Shown here: piece after piece, positions 25,401-37,400 of the stretch
Position numbering within the stretch: position 1 is the stretch's first letter
How the letters are laid out: the number at the start of each line of letters is the position of its first letter
Assembly: GCF_002775205.1 (NCBI RefSeq)
Contig: NC_036454.1
Coordinates: forward strand, 8,375,882 to 8,439,881
DNA from: Xiphophorus maculatus
Lineage: Eukaryota; Chordata; Actinopteri; Cyprinodontiformes; Poeciliidae
Length of the DNA: 64,000 bases
Direction of reading: 5' to 3'
The notes under the pieces: model-generated
Told to the model about the DNA's origin: nothing
Database searches by the model: none
What the model saw: the letters and a program-made list of their open reading frames with translations, nothing else
Program-made: the position numbers and the translations under genes

Positions 25401-28400
25401 AGTTCTCTGGTCATGCTACTGGCCTGGTACTGGATCACATAAGGCACGAGGTCTGGACCCAACTTCACGTAGGCCCCCCGGTTGCTTCCCACGTCGTAAT
25501 AATTTGAGGCAGAGAACAGAGTGAGGACCTGGGTGAAGACGGTAACAGAAGGCGCTCATTAGGCGACACTGCCGGTGTTTAAAGGAAGGATTCGTGGGGT
25601 CGACAGATGAACTAACTGTCGACCCGATCTCACCTTCCGGTTGTGGCAGAACTCGTAGCCCTCCTGTTTACACTCGTGTGAGCGGATGATGAGCTGCATG
25701 TTGTGTCTGTTCAGGAAGTCCTCAGTGACGTCCGGACCCCAGTAGCAGCCTCCGCCCCTCACCTCGTTGGGTATGCAGCCGTCCTGGTTCATCGGGTCGC
25801 TCCACAGCAGGTCCAGAATCTGCAGACACACAAAAAGAGATTTTACAACTAAAAATAAACTTTCACAATAGGTGAGTTACTCAGTTATTCAACATTTAGT
25901 TTTCAATTCCAAAATTCTAATTTCTATTTGCTATGGTTTACACCACAGGTGACCAAACCTTTTGCCCTGGGGGGCAAAATTGGCAAATATAAACTACTGA
26001 CAGGCCACAAAATTCATTAAATTAAAAATGTCCAGTGGCATTTTACATCGTAACTGTAAAAATATAGTAGGAAAACATTCATTTCCATTTTTTTGGGGTC
26101 ATCGATTGTTTTCTGTTTTGTTGGCCAAATTTTTTACTGCTCTTGGCTTGTGATCAGGAACCAAACAATATCCTTTCAAGTGCCACAAATGGCCCCCGAG
26201 CCACACTTTGGACACACTGCAAAAGCTAAAAAAAGGTTTTTTTAAAAACTGCCCACAATTTAATTGCTAATTATTTCATATACTGTTAAATATAAAGAGA
26301 AATATAATTAATAAAATAATTATTGGATGTATTTTCAAGTTTATAAAGCTAAAATTTATTAGATGAAATTGAGAAATTGTTTGTGCAGGACTGAGTATTT
26401 TTAGTATTTATAATCCACAAGATTTCCTGACTTGTTCTTTTACTCGTCCCATCAAGCACCACTGGTAGGACTGTGTGTGACATTGTGGCCATTAGTGTAA
26501 CCAGGAAGGGACAAACCTTTCAGGTTGAGTTTTTCCTTTTCTTATAATAAAAAAATTAATTTCATCCTTAAAATTCCCAATATTTTGAACTTGTGACCGA
26601 CAAATTAAAAGCAAAAGAGACATTTGTCTCTCAGTATTGCTGATATTAAGTTAATTAAACAAAGATCTAAGGAAATCAAAAAATGTCTTGTATTTTAAGT
26701 CTCTGGTCGCTGTTTTTATCTGTTGAACAAATGCTGGAAATAATTTTGTGATGTAATTTGATTAAATTACTGCCTTACGGCCCACAGTCTGGGTCCAAAA
26801 ACCTCTAAATTGTTGAGTCACAATCGAAGACTCTGAGCAGCTACCTAGCAACCCCAGCCCAGCCCGTAACCTAGCAACCCAAGCAGACCGGCAACACCTT
26901 TTATAGCTGTATGTACAATGGCTGCTGGAAAAGACAAGTGTTTTGTTGTTGACGTACCATTCAGAAACCACTGCTGCATTCTTGTTGGTTGTATAGGAGG
27001 CTCTACTAATGCTTTTCAAAGATGTATCATTGTATAACTGTGCATCAGTATGCAGCAATTTTTATGTGTGAGTATAAATGTTAAGTTGGGGGCGTGACCA
27101 GCAGCAGCTTATTTGGATTTAAAGTGATGAGAGACTCTCAAACAGCTCATTATAAAAGGAGCTAAAGATAGGCAGAACTCACTAAAATCTCATTATATAA
27201 AAATCATTTTGTCCAAATTATGTTTTGTATAGCCCATAAACCTATCCTAACTTGTTCAAGGAAGCATAATAGGTCACATTTAATTCCCAGACACATTCTA
27301 GGTGCAGAAACTCTACATGGTTAAACCTTACCCTAACCCTAACCCTTTTAGAGGTTTACTGCATTATTCATTCACAAGTATTGTAAGAATAAAAGGAGAC
27401 AGTCATTAACTAAACCAAGTATAATAAATATAGAAGTTTCTCTCCGCATTTTTACAGTCTATTGTTTACGTTACGGTGCAGCAGCTGTTCATTGAGCCGA
27501 GCTGCTCTGAAGCCGCTGAGACAGTCAGCCTGAAAAGCAGATTGAAGTCACGGCAGGGAGATTATCGAGGATTACAGCAGTCGAAGCCTTGGCTTGTCTG
27601 GTTGTGATTGGAAGAAGGCTGGAGCACAAAGGTCGTGACCCCTGACCACCATGTCTTTGTACGCTTGACACCGTTACGATGTAAACATCTCAGGTGGAGC
27701 TGTGACCGATAAACAAATCTGCGTCTGGAAAATGACCAACTCCTTTCTTTCACTTTTTTGTCTGTGAATCTCCAGAGATTTTTAAAATTTAGATCCAAGC
27801 GCGACATTTTGGAAACTGATGCGTTGTAATGCATAAACATCAAACATCAACCTGAAGAAATACTCCTTGTGGTTGAAAGGTGAACTGTTCCCTCTTGGTT
27901 GGGGCTCAAACTTTGCCTCACATGGAGCATTCTTTAGTTTGTAAGCAATAATTGAACAGATTACAGTTGCAAATAACGATGATATAAGTTATCACTTAAT
28001 CTATCAACTATTCAGATGATTAATCGATTAATCAAATAACAAAAATGGAACATTCTGCAAATTGGAAATGCATTAAAATATACAAATAAATAATTCAGTT
28101 TCTTTTTTAAGTAAGAAAAGAAACATTTTCAAAATGCAACATCATAGCCTGATCACTTGTAGCGAAGGATGCATTTGCTGCCAAAAACAAATAACTAACA
28201 TCAACATGTGAAAAGCTCAACCCTTTCTGCTTTACTTACCATCAATAGAGTAGGGCTGATCTGATGATTATGTTTTAGATTCACTGATTCTAAAGTAAGA
28301 GTTGTTTTTTTTACCTAATTTGAACCATGTGAAGGTAAGATATAGAAAAAGAAGGATTTTTTTATTATCTTAATTGCAAAGTAAATATATTTTTTGCATA

Positions 28401-31400
28401 GTTTTGGACTAATTGCTGCTCTGAGTGTGCTGTTCTTCCAGAAATTGATCTTTTTTGAGTCTGTATTTTCCAGTTAACAATTAACTGATTAAAAAATTAG
28501 CTAATGATTATTTCAAAATCGATTAATCACGATTAATCACGATTAATCCAATAATCGTTTCAGCCCTGGTAAAACAATTAATTGGTGCGGTTTAGTTTGA
28601 AGTACATTTATGGGTCAGAATCATAGAGTCAGTAAAACACACTGAAGTTGTAAAGAGACAAAATGGGGTGAAATTTATGAATTTGCTGTAAGGGCGATGT
28701 AAATATAATCCTAACATTCCTTCAGTTGTCCTCCATGCTTCATGTGACCTCAATGTCATCTGCTTATGCAGAGTGAGGAAGCATCACTATTAATCACAAT
28801 TATTTCAATTAATTGATTACTGAATTAGTTGATGGTTATTTCAATAATCAATTAACCACAATTAATCGTGATTAATTGTTTCAGCCCTGCAGTCTATATC
28901 TGTGTTTATGTATTTAGAAATCTCTGGTCAACTTATTCACTGGGAATTTATCCTGCCAGAACTTTTGAGAAAACATGAGGATAGTAAGAAACCAGTGGGG
29001 TTGACATTTTGGAGGTATTGATGTGCTGTCTGTGCTGAAACCGAATAAATTATTATTATTTTTAGATATTTTTAGTTTCTGAGAAGATTCTCAGCTCTCT
29101 TACCTGCCTCCACTCGTCCTTGGCGTTGTCGCTGTTCATAGAGTCGGTGGACGCAGACAGAATGTCCTGCTGTGACCTGTGGAGCGCCGCTGCCAGGATG
29201 ACCTCTCTCCTCTTGCTGTGCTCCAGCTCGTTCTCCATGTTGGCCTTGATCCGGGTCGAGAAGTCCTGCAGCGAGCGGTTGTGGAAGCACTCCCGCGGTC
29301 CGAGCGGCTTGGGATACGTGAGGGACGCCCGGCGCTGGTAGATCTTACTGGTGCTCCAGAGGTCGTCGTCCATGTCGATGTCGATGGACATGCCCGCCGA
29401 GCTGTGGTTCCTCCTCTTCGGAGGCCGCAGCGCTGAAACATACTGGGTCAGAAACAGAGCAGAGAGTGAATGTAAAGACTGTGGATAAGTCTAAGTTGAG
29501 CGAAACGTGAATGTTTCTCACATTGTATCGGTTCACTTTGGTCAGAACGCTGAGATCCGTAGAGTCGGAGATACCGCCGTGGAGGACTAGCACCTTCTGA
29601 TCGATGATGGTTGCTAATGGCAACCAGCTGAAAATCTTCTGCAGCAGCTTCAAGATCCGCTTTCCGTGAATCTGAGGTGAAACATGAACAGAATGTAATA
29701 CAGTTCGTTTCAGATTAAATTTAGATCAGGGCTGACACAATTAATTGGTTTAATTGTGATTAATCACGATTAATTACTTAAATAATTGTCAACTAATTTA
29801 GTAATTGATTAATCGTTAACTCCAGTATTCAGACTAAAGAAATAAGACATTTACTGAAATCTAAATGTCTTATTTACATTTCAGAGTATTAATTAAGCCA
29901 AAATGGTACAAAAATGATAAACATTTTGCATTTAAGATCAAAACACATTTGTAAACATGTTTTAGCCAAAAATCCTCAAGTGGCTGATTTAGCTTCACCT
30001 GGTTCAGATCTACTAAATCAAAACTGTGGTATTGTATTTTTAGGCAATAAAATACTTAGTTTCTTAATTAAAATAGGGACTGAATTATTTGTTTATTTGC
30101 ATTTTTTATGTATTTATAATATTGCATAAAAAGGTTTAAGTGGTTGAATGAAAAATCTGTACAATGTACCTTGTATTTAGTCAGCACCTCCTTGGTGAAT
30201 CCATACCTGGAAACACAACAAAGGAAGTCAGAGAGAAAACAGGAGGCTTCATTCACTCAGATTTATACCATTAATCCCCAACATTTGCATGTATATTTTT
30301 CCACCTGAGGTTGATGATGTGGTCCTCATGGTTGCCTCTGTTCAAGTAGACGTCACACGGATAAACAAGCATGAACGAAAACAGGATGAGGAGAATCTCA
30401 ATGGAGTCTTTTCCTCGGTCGACGAAGTCTCCATTAAACACGTAGGGCTTCTCTAAGGACGGCGTGCCATTCTGGGATGTAAACAGGCAAATAATGTAAG
30501 ATTACACGGATAATCTGCAGCATGCATGCAAACAATGAAATTGGCAACAGTACACAGAGAAGAACACGGGATAAAAAAAAATAAAGCAATAATTTGTCTC
30601 GTGTTGTCAGGATACGAATTATTCAAGAGAGGCTGCGGGTAACAAAAGGTGGTTTGTTTCTTAAACACACTTTCCACTTGATTGTTTTTTTCTAGCAAAA
30701 ACATAGACAACGTAATAGCTAAATATTTCTTACAACTTAGATGTAAGCAATAGTTAACTTAATCCTATCTTACGAGATCAAAAAGTTCTCAAAAATTATT
30801 TTTAAAAGCCTCAAACTGGACATTTGACGAATAAAAAATATCTTCACCACCCACCGGTGTGTTCGTAATCTCTTAAAGTTATCAGAGTGATCACAACATT
30901 TTAAAATAAAAAATTAATTACAGATTCTGCCTCCAAACTAACGTAAGGAAAATATCAAAGAGAAGTTTGGAAAAACCTTTACAACCCTAAACATAACGTA
31001 AGAATGGCCCAGTCAAAGTCCAGACAGAAATCCAGGTGAGAATCTATGACGTAAGAAATGTAACCTCTCCTGACTGTCTTGTGCTATTTTGCAAACAAGA
31101 ATCTGCAAATATTTCATTGTTATATATGATATTTTCTCCAGATATTCAAAACTAGCTATTTTTATTTGTAAAATATTTTTAAAAAAAGGTTTTATTTTCG
31201 TTCCATTTCATATCTATGAGCTGCAATCGGCTGACCTGCTCAACAAAAACCCCGTTAAACATACAGATGTCTCAGTTGTATCGAGAACAAATTTGTTAAA
31301 AGGTACAAAAGATAGTTTGAGCACTTGAAATAAGACAAAACTAACTTTTCAGCAAAATATGGAGGCTGTTTTAAGTCAATAATTCCTTGATATTGATTAA

Positions 31401-34400
31401 AAGTACTAGTTCCACTGGCAAACTGTTTCACTTTTAACATGGGAAAAATGTTATATGTCAAACAATCTGCAAGTTGAACTAGAACTTTTTAATCAATATC
31501 AAATAATTATTTACTTTAAAAAGAGCTTCTATATTTTGCTGAAATCTGCTTTGTCTTACTTATAGTGTACTAAGATATTTGCACAAGAAACTAAACCAAA
31601 AATATGTATTAGTTTGTGAAAAGATCAGAGTGTACCAATTTAAATGTAACTGCATTAAATATCAGCAGAAAAAAACAACATTTACAATATCTAACCTTGT
31701 AAAAAATCAGCAGCAGATCCTCCAGCTGTCCATGCAAATCACCTGCATGGACAAAAATGAATCAGTTCATACAAAAGGAACTGTTCTTATGTTCATTTTT
31801 GAACAGTATTCTCATGCTTAAAGGGTCAAAACATGAGTCTAATTTACCAAATGTTGTTTACCAGAGATTTGTTAAATCTTACCGCAGATAGTGATTTCCT
31901 TGCTGTGGCAGGTGGAGATGCGGTTGATGTTTGGCAGCATGCGGAGCAGCTTCCACGTCTCCAGCAGCAGCTCCAGCACGTAGCGAGAGTGCAGCTGCTG
32001 CTGGGAGAGAGAGGAGTGAGAAAAGATGGCCGAGGACACAGATGCATAAACACACAGCAAAATAATGCCACCATGAATATTCGTTCCAAATATTAAATTA
32101 ATTCATTCATTAAATTCATTTATTTAATGCAATTTATGTGGAATTTTACACAAAAACTGACAATAAACATGTGACAATGTGTAGTATAAATAATTAACAA
32201 CACAAGTGTTCAAACTGAAGGCCGCCACAGCTGTGAAACTTTAAGTTGTTTTTATTTTTATACAGCCAGATTATACAAATCAGTCCCTCTAATTTTTTGC
32301 GGAAATTCACTGACAAAATATTTGCATTATTTGTGCAAATTCACCAGCACTTTTTTATACTAATGCATGAGTTTATTGTAAATTTTCCTCAAAAATAATC
32401 AAAAACTGATACTAGCTCCACTTGCAGGTGGCAGTATTTCTTACTTCTACTCTACTGCTGCCTCGGCTTTACTTGATGTCCGCGATCAATGTGGAGAGTC
32501 ATAAAAAGTCACATTTACTGTCACACATAAGTGGGAATGTCACACATTTTCTTTCAAATATTTCTAAGTTAGCAGCACAAAATCAGTAATTTGGACTGCA
32601 AAAAAAGTAAAACAACTATCAAGAAATCCTGTGAGAAGATGTTAAATATCATTTAATTGTCCAAATAACTTATTAAATCAAGACACTGGATTAAATATTT
32701 TAACAGTTTGTTAATGGCTTTTATCAAACATTCTGGCAAAATCGGCCCTTTTAGGACGTTTGCAATCTTGACATTGCCCAAAATAGGCCTGGACTATATG
32801 GCTGAAAAACATATCACATATTAGCATTTCAAATCAGTCAATACTGATAATGATTGATTAATGTTTTTGTTTTAAATATCTGAAATATTTCCAAACTGCT
32901 GGCATGACCGTTTCTGTTTTATCCGTAGTTTTCACTCCAAATTGTTGTTTTTATTTTTAAGCAGTTACGAGGCGCTGTGGTAAAACCATAAACTGCTTCT
33001 GTGGCAGTTACTCAACAGGGTGTTGCTAGGTAACCACAAGTGACTCAGCAAGTTGTTGCTAGGTAACCAAGAGTGAGTTGATTCCACTAACTTTGCTTAG
33101 CTAGCTGTGAGAGGTTGAGTGGCTAAAGCCTTTCATACATCGCCCAAAATATTTTATCAGATATTTAAAGATATATACTGTATGTAGTAATAGATTAAAA
33201 CTTTAGAAAAAGGACATAAACTTGTTCCCCATAATTTATTTTTGCAGATAAAAACACGTGAGGTGTTTGTGTTCCTACTTTCTTGCTCCTGAAGGCCTCT
33301 AGCAGGCCGACTGCCTGCTCCACCGTCAGCGGGAAGGTGAGGTGCGGCCCGGAATAAACCTCCGGCACTTCGATGTTCTTGTAGCAGAAGTACCGCTCCC
33401 ACTCTGAGTCCCAACAGACATCATTCTCTCTGAAGATGTGCGAGATCAAATTTCCTGGAAGGACGACAAAGTTCAAGCTCAGTTTGATTGAAGAAACAAG
33501 AATTTAAAAAATATTTTGATTTACGTTGGGGTTTACCCCGGTGAACGAGAGGGTAGCATCCCTCCGCCTACGGGTGGGGGGACGGGTTCTGACTGTCGTT
33601 TGTGCTTACGGGCCGAACGACAGTTCAGATTACCCACCCTTTTTGGAGTCCTTAGAGGGGGTACTGGAGAGTGCTCCTCCTGGGGACTCCCTTGTTCTGC
33701 TGGGGGACTTCAACGCTCACGTGGGCAATGACAGTGAGACCTGGAGGGGCGTGGTTGGGAGGAACGGCCCGCCCGACCTGAACTCGAGCGGTGTTCTGTT
33801 GCTGGACTTCTGTGCTCGCCATGGATTGTCCATAACGAACACCATGTTCAAGCATAAGGGTGTCCATATGTGCACTTGGCACCAGGACACCCTAGGCCGC
33901 AGTTCGATGATCGACTTTGTCATCGTTTCATCGGATCTGCGGCCATATGTCTTGGACACTCGGGTGAAGAGAGGTGCGGAGCTGTCCACTGACCACTACC
34001 TGGTGGTGAGTTGGCTCCGGTGGTGGGGGCGAAAGCCGGTCAGACCTGGCGGGCCCAAACGTGTTGTGAGGGTCTGCTGGGAACGTCTGGCGGAATCCCC
34101 TGTGAGACGGAGCTTTAACTCCCATCTCCGGCAAAACTTCGAACACGTCCCGGGGGAGGTGGGGGACATGGAGTCCGAGTGGACCGTGTTCCGTGCCTCC
34201 ATCGTCGAGGCGGCCGATCGGAGCTGTGGCCGCAAGGTTGTCGGTGCCTGTCGCGGCAGCAACCCTCGAACCCGCTGGTGGACACCTTCGGTGAGGGATG
34301 CCGTCAGGCTGAAGAAGGAGTCCTATCGGGCCTTTTTGGCCTGTGGGACTCCGGAAGCAGCTGATGGGTACCGGCGGGCGAAGCGGCATGCGGCTCGGGC

Positions 34401-37400
34401 GGTTGCTGAGGCAAAAACTCGGGCGTGGGAGGAGTTTGGAGAGGCCATGGAGAAAGACTTCCATACGGCTTCGAGGCGATTCTGGTCCACCATCCGGCGT
34501 TTCAGGGGGGGGAAGCGGTGCAGCACCAACACTGTTTATAGTGGGGATGGTGTGCTGCTGACCTCTACTCGGGACGTTGTGGGCCGGTGGGCGGAGTACT
34601 TCGAAGACCTCCTCTATCCCACCAACATGCCTTCCACTGAGGAAGCGGAGCCTGGGGACTCTGGGTTGGGCTCTCCAATCTCTGGGGACGAGGTCACCGA
34701 GGTGGTTAAAAAGCTCCCCGGTGGCAAGGCCCCGGGGGTGGATGAGATCCGCCCGGAGTTCCTTAAGGCTCTGGATGTTGTGGGGTTGTGTTGGTTGACG
34801 CGACTCTGCAATGTCGCATGGACATCGGGGGCAGTTCCCCTGGATTGGCAGACTGGGGTGGTGGTCCCCCTGTTCAAAAAGGGGGACCGGAGGGTGTGCT
34901 CCAATTATAGAGGGGTCACACTCTTAAGCCTCCCTGGCAAGGTCTATTCAGGGGTCCTGGAGAGGAGGGTCCGTCGGATAGTCGAACCTCGGATCCAGGA
35001 AGAGCAGTGTGGTTTTCGTCCTGGTCGTGGAACACTGGACCAGCTCTACACCCTCGGCAGGGTCCTGGAGGGTGCATGGGAGTTCGCCCAACCAGTCTAC
35101 ATGTGTTTTATGGACTTGGAGAAGGCGTTCGACCGTGTCCCTCGGGGAGCCCTGTGGGGGGTTCTCCGGGAGTATGGGGTACCGGGCCCTTTGATACGGG
35201 CTGTCAGGTCCCTGTATGACCGGTGTCAGAGTCTGGTCCGCATTGCCGGCAGTAAGTCGGGCTCGTTTCCGGTGAGAGTTGGACTCCGCCAGGGCTGCCC
35301 TTTGTCACCGATTCTGTTCATCATTTTAATGGACAGAATTTCTAGGCGCAGCCAAGGTGTTGAGGGGGTCCGATTTGGTGGCGTTAGGATCTCATCTCTG
35401 CTTTTCGCAGACGATGTGGTCCTTTTGGCTTCATCAGATCGTGATCTGCAGCTCTCGCTGGAGCGGTTCGCAGCCGAGTGTGAAGCGGCCGGGATGGGGA
35501 TCAGTGCCTCCAAATCCGAGGCCATGGTCTTGAGCCGGAAAAGGGTAGAGTGCCTCCTCCGGGTCAGGGGGGGTGTCCTGCCCCAAGTGGAGGAGTTTAA
35601 GTATCTCGGGATCTTGTTCACGAATGGGGGAAGAAGGGAGCGGGAGATCGACAGGCGGATTGGCGCAGCGTCTGCTGTCAAGCGGGCGCTGTACCGGTCC
35701 GTCGTGGTGAAGAGAGAGCTGAGCCAAAAAGCGAAGCTCTCGATTTACCGGTCGATCTACGTTCCCACCCTCATCTATGGTCATGAGCTTTGGGTCATGA
35801 CCGAAAGAACGAGATCGCGGATACAAGCGGCCGAAATGGGTTTTCTCCGTAGGGTGGCTGGGCTCTCCCTTAGAGATAGGGTGAGAAGCTCAGTCATCCG
35901 GGAGGGACTCAGAGTAGAGCCGCTGCTCCTTCACATCGAGAGGAGCCAGTTGAGGTGGCTCGGGCATCTGGTCAGGATGCCTCCTGGACGCCTCCCTGGT
36001 GAGGTGTTCCGGGCACGTCCCACCGGGAGGAGGCCCCGGGGAAGACCCAGGACACGCTGGAGGGACTATGTCTCTCGGCTGGCCTGGGAACGCCTCGGGA
36101 TTCCCCCGGAGGAGCTAGAAGAAGTGGCTGGAGAGAGGGAAGTCTGGGCCTCCCTTCTGAAGCTGCTACCCCCGCGACCCGACCTCGGATAAGCGGAAGA
36201 AGATGGATGGATGGATGGATTTTGATTTACACAAAGCTTACGTTCTGTGCTGGATGGTGTGAAGTTGTCCATGAGGTAGCCGAGGAAGTTATAAAGCTGT
36301 AAAATGAAGGAGAAAGTAAAATGAAGACTGAGGTGTTGCTTCTTTTTCTTTGTTTGTCAGAAATTTGAACAATTTGAACATTTCCAGTGGTTTTCACCTT
36401 GATCTGGGCTTGTTCTCCGGAGTATTCGATGGACTGGAAGATGTGCCAGGTGTATCTCCGTCTCATCTCTGTGCGAGCAACATATTGCCGGTACCATCGC
36501 TGAATCAGGACAGCAGCTCTTATAGCTAAAACATAGGGAGCAGCTGATTAACTATGAGATATATTTATTTTTTAAAAATAACTTAATTACAGCAGAAAAT
36601 CTTTATTTATTCATACTAAAAATCTGCAGATTGTGTGCGTCTGCTGAGCTTATCATACAAATTACTTCTCTGTCCAACACTCCTAAGAACGGTTATAAAG
36701 GGCATAATGAAGAAGCATTGTTGAGATGATGTTATGAAGGCAGAGTGTTGGAAAGAGCAGGAGCTTCTTAAAGAGACAGAGGCCCAATTTTAAGCTGTCA
36801 AATTGCAAAGTCAAAAATTTTTCAACCTATGTTTGGTATATATAGCATTTACAACGGGCTATTAGGGCCACGCTAAGAAAAAATAAATAAATTATGAGAA
36901 TAAAATAGTAAAATTACAATTATAAAGTCACAATATTACAATAATAAAGTCACAATATTACAATAATAAAGACATATGAGACTAAAGTCGAAATAATACG
37001 AGAATCCAGTCAAACTATTACAACTTTATTCTCATAATATTATGACTTTATTCTCGTAATTTTATTTATTTTATTTTTTCTTAGCATGACCCTAATACTC
37101 CATTGTATTTTTAGAACTGAGGATAACATAGTTACTTAATTGAGCAACAAAATTATAACCCATTTAGGGTGGCTACACCTAGTTGAGCCCATTACTCAAC
37201 CAACTCATCTTTAGAGGCTATTTAGTTATTGTGTTGGACAAAAACAACCACCATCATCTGGTTCTCAAACTTATTTATGGAGTGGGAGCCATGAACAGGT
37301 TTGTAGACGAGGATGAAGAGGGAACAAAAACAGGGGACTACGCACACAGCCCTGAGGCATGCCATTACTCTAGATCAGGGGTGTCAAACTCCAGTCCTCA

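Noticed and set aside
27330..27345. Telomere-like CCCTAACCCTAACCC
   Set aside because: Fewer than three full units; too short to be an interstitial telomeric block or to have meaning here.
29120..29441. Frames on both strands opposite or out of phase with ppef2 exon 29104-29442
   Set aside because: Only one frame joins in phase to the neighbouring exons and continues the PPEF protein; the others are by-products of its GC-rich codons.
33526..36192. The 888-codon open frame as a host gene
   Set aside because: It has endonuclease and reverse transcriptase motifs, an ATGG tail and flanking 12-bp duplications, so it is a LINE, not a cellular gene.
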